Part shown: one piece after another, positions 33,104 to 40,919 of the stretch
Position numbering within the stretch: the stretch's first letter is position 1
How the letters are laid out: the number at the start of each line of letters is the position of its first letter
Assembly: GCA_039638595.1 (NCBI GenBank)
Contig: JBDIWM010000010.1
Location: 1 to 51,068 of the forward strand
Source of the DNA: Atribacterota bacterium
GTDB taxonomy: Bacteria > Atribacterota > Atribacteria > Atribacterales > Caldatribacteriaceae
Direction: 5' to 3'
Length of the DNA: 51,068 bases
Program-made: the position numbers and the translations under genes
The notes under the pieces: generated by a model
The model's database searches: none
What the model saw: the letters and a program-made list of their open reading frames with translations, nothing else
Told to the model about the DNA's origin: nothing

Positions 33104-34402
33104 TTGTACTGGGAAAAGGCTATTGAAACCATGTCCCGGGAGGAACTACAAAAACTCCAGGAAGAGCGCCTTCGGCAGACTGTCTCGCGAGCAACGCAAA
33201 CACCTTTTTACCGCAAGCGTTTTGCCCAGCTCAAAATAGACCCTGAAAAAATTAGAACCGCGAAAGATTTGCAGCGTATCCCCTTTACCACCAAGGAAGA
33301 CTTGCGCCAGGGATTCCCTTTTGACTTTCTGGCGGTTCCCTTAGAAGAGGTAGTTCGCCTGCATTCTTCCTCAGGAACGACCGGTACACCTACGGTGATC
33401 TACCACACCACCCAAGACCTCGAACGCTGGGCGAACCAAGTAGCTCGATGCCTCTATATGGTAGGGATGCGAAAAACAGACATCTTTCAAAACATGATGA
33501 GCTATGGTCTTTTCACCGGGGGTCTGGGAATGCATTACGGAGCAGAAAAACTGGGAGCAATGACTATTCCCATCGGGGCTGGTAACAGTAAACGGCAGAT
33601 CTGGTTTCTACAGTTTTTCAAAACTACTGCTGTGCACATTCTCCCAAGCTATGCTCTCCTTTTAGCACAGCTCATCAAAAGCGAAGGGCTTGACCCCAAA
33701 AAGGACCTTAACCTCCGTATTATGCTCATCGGTGCCGAGCCCCATAGCGAAGAAACTCGCCATCGAATCGAAGAATTGTATGGAGCAAAGGCTTATAACT
33801 CGTATGGTCTCTCAGAAATGAATGGTCCGGGAGTAGCTTTCGAATGTCCGTATCAAAACGGCATGCATCTGTGGGAAGATTACTACATCATGGAAGTAGT
33901 CAATCCGGAAACCGGAGAGCCCTGCCGGGAAGGAGAAGTTGGAGAGTTGGTTCTCACCACCATCTATCGCGATGCCACACCCATTTTGCGGTATCGCACC
34001 AGGGACCTCACTGCACTGATTGATGAACCGTGTCCGTGTGGACGGTTACACCGAAGAATTACCCGTATTCAGGGACGAAGTGACGATATGTTCATCTTCC
34101 GGGGTGTAAACATCTTCCCCATCCAGATTGAGAAAGTCCTCATGAACATTCCCGAAGTAGGCAACAATTACCGTATTATCCTGGAACGGGAGGATTACCG
34201 GGATGTCATGCACATTGAAGTGGAAATTAAATCAGAACTATTCTTTGGTGATTTGCAAAAGTTAGAACGGCTCCGGGAACGGATTCAGACTGAACTCCGT
34301 TCTGAAATTCTGGTAACCCCAGAGGTGATTTTGGTTGAACCTGGTTCCCTTCCCACCCAGGAAGGCAAAGCTCAGAGAGTCTTTGACCAGCGGAAAATGT
34401 AA
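33104..34402 (+). CDS. paaK: Phenylacetate-CoA ligase
   Basis: A 432-residue adenylate-forming enzyme that activates phenylacetate (or related aryl acids) with ATP and CoA. The P-loop HSSSGTTGTPT is at residues 87-97; YGLSEMNGPGVAFEC is the A5-type motif, and YRTRDLTALIDEPCPCGRLHRRI and GRSDDMFIFRGVNIFP lead into the C-terminal domain. The start is TTG at 33104 after GAAGGGGGAAG. An ACT-domain gene follows 12 bases later, a common pairing in anaerobes where aryl-CoA formation is tied to aromatic amino-acid fermentation or salvage. Confidence 0.93.
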   Translation: MYWEKAIETMSREELQKLQEERLRQTVSRATQTPFYRKRFAQLKIDPEKIRTAKDLQRIPFTTKEDLRQGFPFDFLAVPLEEVVRLHSSSGTTGTPTVIYHTTQDLERWANQVARCLYMVGMRKTDIFQNMMSYGLFTGGLGMHYGAEKLGAMTIPIGAGNSKRQIWFLQFFKTTAVHILPSYALLLAQLIKSEGLDPKKDLNLRIMLIGAEPHSEETRHRIEELYGAKAYNSYGLSEMNGPGVAFECPYQNGMHLWEDYYIMEVVNPETGEPCREGEVGELVLTTIYRDATPILRYRTRDLTALIDEPCPCGRLHRRITRIQGRSDDMFIFRGVNIFPIQIEKVLMNIPEVGNNYRIILEREDYRDVMHIEVEIKSELFFGDLQKLERLRERIQTELRSEILVTPEVILVEPGSLPTQEGKAQRVFDQRKM

Positions 34403-34414
34403 AAGGAGGAGAGA

Positions 34415-34843
34415 ATGGGACATCAGGTCTCGGTTTTTGCCGAAAATAAACCGGGTCGACTCGAGAAAATCACCCGAGTACTGGCCCAGGAAGAGATCAA
34501 CATTCGGGCCATAACCATTTCCAGCGCCAATGGGTTTGGCGTCATCAAAATCCTGGTCGACAAACCTCAGAAAGCGTACGACGCATTGCGAGCTCAAGGA
34601 ATTCCCACCTATCTTCAGGAAGTAATCGCTGTAGTAATAGAAGACAAACCCGGAAGCCTCCACCAAATCGCTCAGATTCTCACCGAAAACGGGGTCAATA
34701 TCGAAGATGCGTATGGGTTTGTGGTCAAAAGCGGCGAAAAGGCGGTTCTCGTCATTCAGGTGGAAAATCAGCCCCGTGCCCAGAGCGTGCTGGAAAGAAA
34801 TGGTTTCGAACTCTTAAGTGATGAAGCGATTTACCAGTCTTAA
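34415..34843 (+). CDS. Tandem ACT-domain protein
   Basis: A 142-residue protein made of two ACT domains and little else. The first (residues 3-66) begins VSVFAENKPGRLEKITRVLAQEEINIRAITI; the second (70-140) begins VVIEDKPGSLHQIAQILTENGVNIEDAYGF. Both carry the PGxL ligand loop. ACT domains bind amino acids; this one probably senses an aromatic amino acid and acts on, or alongside, PaaK, but that is inferred from neighbourhood. AGGAGGAG precedes the ATG at 34415. Confidence 0.9.
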   Translation: MGHQVSVFAENKPGRLEKITRVLAQEEINIRAITISSANGFGVIKILVDKPQKAYDALRAQGIPTYLQEVIAVVIEDKPGSLHQIAQILTENGVNIEDAYGFVVKSGEKAVLVIQVENQPRAQSVLERNGFELLSDEAIYQS

Positions 34844-34866
34844 TTGATTCCAAGGAGGGAAAGAAA

Positions 34867-35340
34867 ATGAGTACACTCATCTGCTTTTTTTCGCAAACTG
34901 GCAAAACCAGGGCAGTAGCCGAAGGTATCGCCGAAGCATTGCAGGCGACCATCTCTGAAATTACGCTGACCTCGAAAGGAAAGGCAATCCGTCCCTTAGG
35001 GATAAAATGGACTGACCAGGACCTTCCAGAAATTTCATGCCCAGTCAAAGATTTAACCCCGTTTCAAGAAATTTTTCTGGGTGGACCGGTATGGGCTTTC
35101 AACGTCAGCCCGCCCGTAGTGAGTTTCATAAACCAGGCCTCATCCTGGAAAGGGAAAAAGGTGACACTTTTTGTCACTGAATTCGGCATGGCTGGCAGAA
35201 GAGCTCTCCGGACACTCCGCACTCTTCTTGAAAAAAAGGGTGCTCGGGTTGTAGCAGGCAAAATTTTCACTTCTCCTTTTAAGTCACCACAGCGTCTCAA
35301 AGAACAGGGAAAAAAGTGGGTCCGAAGTACCAAGAAATAG
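34867..35340 (+). CDS. Flavodoxin-like protein
   Basis: A 157-residue flavodoxin-fold protein. The FMN phosphate loop FFSQTGKTRAVAEGIAE is at residues 7-23; LGGPVWAFNVSPPVVSFI is the second FMN loop and VTLFVTEFGMAG the third. It carries electrons or acts as a small quinone/flavin reductase. ATG at 34867 follows AAGGAGGGA and lies 23 bases after the ACT gene. Its last four codons, including TAG, form half of a perfect 18-base inverted repeat shared with pckA. Confidence 0.88.
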   Translation: MSTLICFFSQTGKTRAVAEGIAEALQATISEITLTSKGKAIRPLGIKWTDQDLPEISCPVKDLTPFQEIFLGGPVWAFNVSPPVVSFINQASSWKGKKVTLFVTEFGMAGRRALRTLRTLLEKKGARVVAGKIFTSPFKSPQRLKEQGKKWVRSTKK

Positions 35341-35366
35341 CGGGAAACTTCCCGCTATTTCTTGGT
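35329..35366. terminator. Convergent hairpin containing both stop codons of flavodoxin and pckA genes
   Basis: Bases 35329-35346 and 35349-35366 are exact inverted repeats with a two-base centre. Each arm begins with ACCAAGAAATAG on its own coding strand, so both genes end with codons for Thr-Lys-Lys-stop. The stem forms in transcripts from either direction, suggesting a bidirectional terminator or 3'-end stabiliser. No T-run follows on either strand. Confidence 0.85.
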
Positions 35367-36911
35367 CAGCACCTCCCACTGGTGCTCGAACTGATGTGCT
35401 AATTCCAGAGCCTTCTCATGATACTCAGCATGGTTCTTCCAGCTTAAGGCGGGATTCAGGATAGAAGCAGGAATTCCAGGTAATTCTCCGGGAATTAAAA
35501 GGTGGAAAATTGGTTCCCTTTCAAACGGTACATGCTCGATGCTCCCATCGATAATAGAACGCACAATGGTTCTGGTATGGTCGATATCAATTCGTTTTCC
35601 AATGCCGTACGGCCCTCCAATCCAGCCAGTATTGACCAGATACACCCGAGGTGAATATTTTTCAATACGTTTCCCAAGCATTTGGGCATAGACCTGTGGC
35701 CGAAGTGGCACAAACGGTGCTCCAAAACACACCGAGAACGTCGTCTGTGGCTCAATGATACCCCGTTCAGTTCCAGCCAATTTGCTGGTATATCCCAGAA
35801 GAAAATAGGATACCGCCTGCTCCTTATCGAGCTTGGCAACCGGTGGCATCACTCCAAAGGCATCCGCGGTCAGGAAAATGACCACCTGAGGATGTCCAGC
35901 CATCCCCGGAATCAGCGCATTGGGGATGAATTCTACGGGGTAACTCACCCGGGTATTTTCCGTATACCGGGCATCACTGTAATCAGGACGGCGAGTTTCC
36001 GGATCCACGACCACGTTTTCCATGATGGCCCCATAACGGATGGAATCCCAGATCTGGGGTTCTTTTTCCCGGGAGAGATTGATGCACTTGGCATAACATC
36101 CCCCCTCAAAGTTGAAAATCCCATGTTCCGACCATCCATGTTCGTCGTCACCAATCAGACGACGAGTTAAATCTGCAGAAAGTGATGTCTTGCCGGTTCC
36201 GGAAAGTCCAAAGAAAATTGCCACATCCCCTTTTTCGCCCACGTTTGCCGAACAGTGCATGGGGAAAACCCCTTGAAAAGGGAGCAAAAAATTCATAACC
36301 GTAAAAATAGCTTTCTTTATCTCTCCTCCGTAGGACGTTCCCCCAATGATGACCATCTTCCGGCTAAAATTGATGACTACAAATGCTTCAGAACGAATTC
36401 TGTCTTTGGCTGGATTAGCCTTATACGAAGGGGCACAGATGACAGTAAATCCTGGCTGGAAAGTACTCAACTCTTCCCTCGTAGCCCGTAAAAACATATT
36501 CTGTACAAACACATTCTGGTAGGCGTATTCGTTAATAAAACGAACCGGCACCCGGTATCTGGGGTCAACTCCAACAAACCCATCATAAACGTACACATCC
36601 CTTCCCTGAAGATAAGCACAGAGGTTCGCATATAATCGTTCAAATATTTCTTCAGATACTGGTATATTCACCTTACCCCAGTCAATGCGGTCATGCACCT
36701 CGGAATCATCGACAATATACCGATCCTGGGGTGAACGACCGGTGTATTTTCCGGTCAAGACATTCAGAGCCCCGGTAGAGGAAAAAATACCCTCTCCTTT
36801 TCGAATGGCGTGTTCCAATAATTCCGAGATAGAGAGGTTGTAAAAGACCCTACCAGGATAAAAAATACCAGAATTTTCAAGACTATACGAGGGAAACTGC
36901 GTATCAACCAT
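35355..36911 (-). CDS. pckA: Phosphoenolpyruvate carboxykinase (ATP)
   Basis: Interconverts oxaloacetate and PEP with ATP/ADP. 518 residues. The kinase-1 P-loop GLSGTGKTSLS and kinase-2 LIGDDEHGW are intact; GKYTGRSPQDRYIV is the oxaloacetate-binding region and HCSANVG holds a metal-binding His. ATG at 36911 has AAAGGG upstream. It follows the ABC ATPase gene by only 25 bases, so it may be read with the second sugar importer. In anaerobes it can run in the carboxylating direction during sugar fermentation. Confidence 0.96.
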   Translation of the reverse strand: MVDTQFPSYSLENSGIFYPGRVFYNLSISELLEHAIRKGEGIFSSTGALNVLTGKYTGRSPQDRYIVDDSEVHDRIDWGKVNIPVSEEIFERLYANLCAYLQGRDVYVYDGFVGVDPRYRVPVRFINEYAYQNVFVQNMFLRATREELSTFQPGFTVICAPSYKANPAKDRIRSEAFVVINFSRKMVIIGGTSYGGEIKKAIFTVMNFLLPFQGVFPMHCSANVGEKGDVAIFFGLSGTGKTSLSADLTRRLIGDDEHGWSEHGIFNFEGGCYAKCINLSREKEPQIWDSIRYGAIMENVVVDPETRRPDYSDARYTENTRVSYPVEFIPNALIPGMAGHPQVVIFLTADAFGVMPPVAKLDKEQAVSYFLLGYTSKLAGTERGIIEPQTTFSVCFGAPFVPLRPQVYAQMLGKRIEKYSPRVYLVNTGWIGGPYGIGKRIDIDHTRTIVRSIIDGSIEHVPFEREPIFHLLIPGELPGIPASILNPALSWKNHAEYHEKALELAHQFEHQWEVLTKK

Positions 36912-36936
36912 CTATCTAATCCCTTTCTTTTTAAGG

Positions 36937-37677
36937 TCAAATCATCAACTTGGTAATTTCCTCGACCGAGGTTTCCTCCTTAAGGTAATCACCAATTTTT
37001 TCGCCATGGCTCAGTACCACAATTCGGTCAGCTACCGGATACACATGGTAGAGATTATGTGAGATAAAGATACTCGAAATCCCCTGTTTTTTCAACTCCC
37101 GGATAAATTCTAGAACCTTTTCCGACTCCTTCACCGAGAGGTTATTGGTCGGTTCATCCAGAATGACCAATTTTGATTTAAAATACATTGCCCGAGCAAT
37201 CGCGACTCCTTGCCTTTGGCCACCAGAAAGTTCGTCCACCAAGGCATGCGGTGAACGCAATCGCAAGCCCACACCCTCGAGTGCTCTCATGGATTCTACC
37301 TCCATCTTAACAATGTCGAGATATCCCAAAGAAGCGACCTTCACCCGAGAGAGTTCTCGTCCCATAAAGATATTTCTCATAATACTCATTTTAGGAACCA
37401 TTGCTGCTTCCTGATAAATGGTTTCGATACCAAGTGCTCGGGCTTCTCGAGGGGAGGTAAAATGCCGTTCTTCTCCTTCAAAAATAATTTTCCCCATGTC
37501 CGGGGGGTAAAAGCCAGAAAGAATTTTGATTAAGGTTGACTTGCCGGCTCCGTTGTCTCCCACCAAACCCACAATTTCACCATATCGCACCCCAAAGTTT
37601 ACACCCTTTAGAGCACAAACTCCTGCAAACCATTTATGGATGTTCACCATTTCTACCAAATATTCGCTACCTTCCAT
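36937..37677 (-). CDS. Sugar ABC transporter ATP-binding protein, single domain (FrcA-like)
   Basis: A 246-residue single ABC domain of the CUT2 group. Walker A GDNGAGKSTLIKILSG (about 39-54), signature ELSGGQRQGVAIARAM, Walker B LVILDEPTNNLS, and switch SIFISHNL are all present. Unlike the RbsA-type protein near 2 kb it has only one domain, so it should work as a homodimer, as in the fructose Frc system. ATG at 37677 comes one base after the permease stop. Substrate unknown. Confidence 0.92.
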   Translation of the reverse strand: MEGSEYLVEMVNIHKWFAGVCALKGVNFGVRYGEIVGLVGDNGAGKSTLIKILSGFYPPDMGKIIFEGEERHFTSPREARALGIETIYQEAAMVPKMSIMRNIFMGRELSRVKVASLGYLDIVKMEVESMRALEGVGLRLRSPHALVDELSGGQRQGVAIARAMYFKSKLVILDEPTNNLSVKESEKVLEFIRELKKQGISSIFISHNLYHVYPVADRIVVLSHGEKIGDYLKEETSVEEITKLMI

Positions 37678-37678
37678 C

Positions 37679-38653
37679 TTAGCACCTCAGTTTCTTCGCT
37701 CGTTCTCGAACAAAAATATTGAGAATCACCGCCAGAATCGTGGCGATCCCAATGAAAACTCGAAACCAGTAACTCGGAGCCCTGGCCATGATTAAGCCAT
37801 TATCAATCATCCGAATGAGAAACGATCCCACAACTGTTCCAATTAGAGTTCCCACTCCCCCACTCAATGCCGTTCCACCAATCACGGTGGCGGCAATAGC
37901 CTCCATTTCCAGACCGCTTCCCATGGAAGGGAGGGTGGTCTCCAGACGGAATGATTGAATAATGCCTGCGAAACCAGCCAAAAGCGAACAAAGCATAAAG
38001 TTAACCAGTTTTACCCGTTTCACATCGATGCCCATGGCTCTTGCAGCAGTCTGGTTTCCTCCACTGGCAAACATCCAGTTTCCGAAATCAGTCCGTTCCA
38101 GGATAAACCAGAGAATAAGGGTAATAATCCCAAACCAGAAAAGTGAGACTCGGAGAATTCCCATTTTTCCTACCAGTACCCCGGTAAACATCCCCACCGG
38201 AAAAGGTGGAGGCCAGCCACCAGTGAGAAGCAATACTCCCCCTCGCCAGATAAGCATAGCTCCAAGCGTGGTGATGAAAGAAGGAATACCAAAGGTTAAG
38301 GTAACAAAACCATTCAACGCCCCAAGGCTGGCACCAATGATCAGGGCACAAAGGACCGCTAGAACTGGGTTCATACCCCAGTCCATAAAAAGCGCCATCA
38401 TAATGGGGCAAAAGGCAAAAATAGACCCTACCGAAAGGTCAAATTCCCCCGTAATCATGAGCATGGTCACACCCAGTGCAACAATACCGAGCTCTGGGAT
38501 GATTTCAAGCACCACACCGACATTTTCTTTACTCAAAAAAAGCGGCGCAATGGAAAAAAAGACGATAATTACCACAAACAACATAATGAGACTACTGGTT
38601 TCCCGAAGAAGCAACGCTTTCTTCAAGCTCAAAACCAAGGAAGATTTCCTCAT
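37679..38653 (-). CDS. Ribose-type sugar ABC transporter permease (FrcC/RbsC family)
   Basis: A 324-residue polytopic permease of the BPD_transp_2 family. ITGEFDLSVGSIFAFCP near residue 68 and VIGGTALSGGVGTLIGTVVGSF near the C-terminus are the family landmarks. ATG at 38653 has GGAGTG upstream. A hairpin lies between it and the binding-protein gene. It shares the family but is clearly diverged from the permease at 602-1585. Confidence 0.92.
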   Translation of the reverse strand: MRKSSLVLSLKKALLLRETSSLIMLFVVIIVFFSIAPLFLSKENVGVVLEIIPELGIVALGVTMLMITGEFDLSVGSIFAFCPIMMALFMDWGMNPVLAVLCALIIGASLGALNGFVTLTFGIPSFITTLGAMLIWRGGVLLLTGGWPPPFPVGMFTGVLVGKMGILRVSLFWFGIITLILWFILERTDFGNWMFASGGNQTAARAMGIDVKRVKLVNFMLCSLLAGFAGIIQSFRLETTLPSMGSGLEMEAIAATVIGGTALSGGVGTLIGTVVGSFLIRMIDNGLIMARAPSYWFRVFIGIATILAVILNIFVRERAKKLRC

Positions 38654-38675
38654 CTCAACACTCCTTTAAAAAGAA

Positions 38676-38700
38676 AGAGGGAGGAATGATTCCTCCCTCT
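38676..38700 (-). terminator. Hairpin after the second binding-protein gene
   Basis: Bases 38676-38686 and 38690-38700 are exact 11-base inverted repeats (AGAGGGAGGAA) around TGA. On the minus strand TTCTTTTT follows, so it may act as a leaky terminator that lowers permease and ATPase expression relative to the binding protein. Confidence 0.75.
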
Positions 38701-38709
38701 ACTGGCCTT

Positions 38710-39672
38710 TTAACGAACTCGTTTTTGCGAAAGTTCCAAAACGAGATCCACATTGGATGCATCAACCACAGCGTTACCCGTGTTTACATCCCAGGCACTC
38801 AGGCCATATTCCTTCATGAGATACAGCTGGACAACAGGTAAAAATCCCTGAAGATATGGTTGCTGGTCAATCGTCAATTTGATATACCCACTCTTAATTT
38901 CTGCCAGAACTTCTGGTACAAGATCAAATCCTCCTATCGCGAGCTCTCCAGGCTTATATCCTAAATTCTTTGCCGCTTTTGCTGCCGAAGCATGGTTGTA
39001 CTCCACAGCAATGACTCCCTTGGTTTTTGGGTTGGCCTGGAGATATGCCTGGATTCGAGACTGAGCCACATCCATTTTCATGGTCGTATCCAAGCGCTCG
39101 TATGTGTACCCCACTTCGTCCAGATACTGGGTAATCCCTTTAGCCCGTTGCTCTGCCCATACTAAACCCGGTCCACCAACACTGATCAAAAAGTGATATT
39201 TTTCTCCCGTCGGAAGACCCTCAGTTACTTTCTTAGCTAAGAAGTATCCCGCTTGAACAAGATCTTGTCCAACGTAGGACAACCTCGCGTTTCCTTGAGC
39301 TCCTTCTGGGTCATCAGTGTTCGAACAGATTACCGGAATACCCGCCTCGAGAGCCTTTTTAATCACTGCATCAAACATTTCAGGATGTGGGATGGTAGCG
39401 ATAATTCCATCCGGTTTTTGTGCCAGTGCCGCTTCAAACTGAGCAAGTTGCGCGGGAAGATCCCCCTCTTCTTTGGGCCGCACAAACATAAAATCAACGT
39501 TGAGAAGTTTGGCAGCATCCTGTGCTCCTCGATATACTGCCGCCCAGAAAGGATTTTCTTCTCCAGCATGCGAAATAAAAGTAAAACGATACTTTGCCGC
39601 CCAAGCAACTCCACTAAGAGAAATCATTGCCAAAAACACAAAAATTAACGTTAACCCAATAACCCTTTTCAT
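38710..39672 (-). CDS. Sugar ABC transporter substrate-binding protein (CUT2)
   Basis: About 320 residues with a signal peptide (MKRVIGL, hydrophobic core, cut after GVAWA near residue 25) and the RbsB-like fold: FISHAGEENPFWAAVYRGAQDAAKLL, PDGIIATIPHPEMFDAVIKKALEAGIPVICSNTDD, and VEYNHASAAKAAKNLG. ATG at 39672 has GAAGGAGG upstream and gives a proper signal peptide; the longer frame to GTG 39741 starts inside another Shine-Dalgarno-like run. It is the first gene of importer 2, followed by permease, ATPase and pckA. No regulator gene adjoins it. Confidence 0.92.
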   Translation of the reverse strand: MKRVIGLTLIFVFLAMISLSGVAWAAKYRFTFISHAGEENPFWAAVYRGAQDAAKLLNVDFMFVRPKEEGDLPAQLAQFEAALAQKPDGIIATIPHPEMFDAVIKKALEAGIPVICSNTDDPEGAQGNARLSYVGQDLVQAGYFLAKKVTEGLPTGEKYHFLISVGGPGLVWAEQRAKGITQYLDEVGYTYERLDTTMKMDVAQSRIQAYLQANPKTKGVIAVEYNHASAAKAAKNLGYKPGELAIGGFDLVPEVLAEIKSGYIKLTIDQQPYLQGFLPVVQLYLMKEYGLSAWDVNTGNAVVDASNVDLVLELSQKRVR

Positions 39673-39758
39673 GCTGTTCGCCTCCTTCTCATCTTTTGAT
39701 AAATCTCTTTCGAAGGAACACCTTTTGTAGTCCTCTCTCACCTCCTTTCCCAGTACTT

Positions 39759-39767
39759 ATTTTATCA
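39759..39767 (-). promoter_or_regulatory. Possible extended -10 promoter of sugar importer 2
   Basis: Minus strand TGATAAAAT (hexamer TAAAAT at 39759-39764) lies 87 bases before the binding-protein ATG. The -35 region is weak. Confidence 0.4.
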
Positions 39768-39788
39768 AAATGCCATTCGGAATAAATC

Positions 39789-39797
39789 TGGTATAAT
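39789..39797 (+). promoter_or_regulatory. Possible extended -10 promoter for the alpha/beta hydrolase gene
   Basis: Plus strand TGGTATAAT: a TGn extension with a perfect TATAAT (39792-39797), 46 bases before the GTG start. No good -35 is seen. Confidence 0.5.
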
Positions 39798-39843
39798 ATC
39801 GTCATCGTCGCTACAGAAAAATTATAGCAAAAGTCTATACGAG

Positions 39844-40641
39844 GTGACCATAACAAGAAATGGGGATATCCACCTTTCCCTCAACGCTACCGTATATAAA
39901 GAACACAATCACTACACCATCTTTCGCCTGGAACTCGTACCCCGTCTTCCTGCCCTGTTTTTAAAACCTCGAAGGTTTCCGCCTCCTTATCCTACCTTTT
40001 TCTTCCTCCACTCTTATCGGGGTAGCAAAGAAAATCTCCTCCCTCTGGCCCAAGAACTGGCCCGAAATGGTTTTGCAGCTTTGGCCATCGATATGGAATA
40101 CCACGGTAAACGACAACAAAAAGGAAAAGACATCTTGTCCTGTGACTTTGAAGACGACTTTCAGGCATTTAAGAGGACTCTCGAAAACTCGCTCTACGCC
40201 CTCCAATTCCTTGAAACGTATGATGAAATCGATGGAAGTAAGCTCTCTTTTGTAGGAGTAAGCCTCGGTGCCATCTTGGGGGTAACCGTTTGTAGCACAT
40301 ACCAGCGCTTTCAAAAGGCTATCTTTATCGTTGGTGGAGGAAACTTCGAAACCCTGGTCCAAGAAAGCATGCTCGATTCCATTGTTGAAATCCGTTATCA
40401 CCTCTTGAAAGAACGAATCCCCCTGCACGAAGCCCTGCGTAATTTCGCCCCCTTTGAACCGTTTCTTTTCCTTAACGCCACCCCTGACGACATCGTACCG
40501 CAAAAATGCAACTTTGACCTTTACGATGTCGCCTCGTCCCCCAAACAGCTTCGCTGGTTTCCAGCAGGTCATGGTCTCCTCTTTACTCCAGCTTTTCGCG
40601 TCCCCCGTAAGATTGTTGAATTCACTTTGGAAAAATATTGA
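39844..40641 (+). CDS. Alpha/beta hydrolase (dienelactone hydrolase/acyl-peptidase-like)
   Basis: A 265-residue cytoplasmic alpha/beta hydrolase. The oxyanion region is FFLHSYRGSKE, the nucleophile elbow is FVGVSLGAILG (Ser), the acid is in LNATPDDIVP, and the His is in FPAGHGLL near the end. The catalytic triad is therefore complete. The start is GTG at 39844 with only a weak ribosome binding site. Esterase or deacetylase activity is likely but the substrate is unknown. The tRNA-Lys promoter begins inside its stop codon. Confidence 0.8.
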   Translation: MTITRNGDIHLSLNATVYKEHNHYTIFRLELVPRLPALFLKPRRFPPPYPTFFFLHSYRGSKENLLPLAQELARNGFAALAIDMEYHGKRQQKGKDILSCDFEDDFQAFKRTLENSLYALQFLETYDEIDGSKLSFVGVSLGAILGVTVCSTYQRFQKAIFIVGGGNFETLVQESMLDSIVEIRYHLLKERIPLHEALRNFAPFEPFLFLNATPDDIVPQKCNFDLYDVASSPKQLRWFPAGHGLLFTPAFRVPRKIVEFTLEKY

Positions 40642-40666
40642 CAGCACTGTGTTTTTAAGCTATATT
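40638..40666 (+). promoter_or_regulatory. Promoter of tRNA-Lys
   Basis: TTGACA (40638-40643) and TATATT (40661-40666) are exactly 17 bases apart. The -35 hexamer contains the TGA stop of the hydrolase gene (40639-40641). Transcription would start about 10 bases before the tRNA. Confidence 0.85.
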
Positions 40667-40683
40667 TTCAAAGCTGAATAGGT

Positions 40684-40759
40684 GGGCCGTTAGCTCAGCT
40701 GGTAGAGCACCGGACTTTTAATCCGGGTGTCGAAGGTTCGACTCCTTCACGGCTCACCA
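40684..40759 (+). tRNA. tRNA-Lys (anticodon TTT)
   Basis: A 76-base cloverleaf with encoded CCA. The acceptor stem GGGCCGT pairs with ACGGCTC (one G-U), the anticodon stem CCGGA/TCCGG encloses CTTTTAA, and the T-arm contains GGTTCGACTCC. The discriminator base is A. Confidence 0.97.
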
Positions 40760-40832
40760 GATTTTTCAAACTTGGTATGATTGCTCCTCAAGGAGATTCA
40801 TTTTTCTCCTGTAGTTTGTACACAACGGCACA

Positions 40833-40870
40833 AGACCTCTTTTCACCGCAAGGTGGTCTAAGATTTTTTT
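40833..40870 (+). terminator. Probable terminator after tRNA-Lys
   Basis: AGACC (40833-40837) and a later CACC pair with GGTGGTCT around a GCAA loop, with an internal bulge, followed a few bases later by a T7 run (40864-40870). The stem is imperfect. Confidence 0.5.
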
Positions 40871-40919
40871 AACTTTTTCATCCTCCCGAACTAAAATGAC
40901 TTTTAAGGAGGAATGCCAT

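Noticed and set aside
37962-38669. 235-codon open frame opposite the sugar permease
   Set aside because: It is the antisense shadow of a clear permease gene and has no family features or ribosome binding site.
39961-40647. 228-codon open frame opposite the alpha/beta hydrolase
   Set aside because: The sense strand has a full catalytic triad and the family fold; the antisense frame has no recognisable motif.
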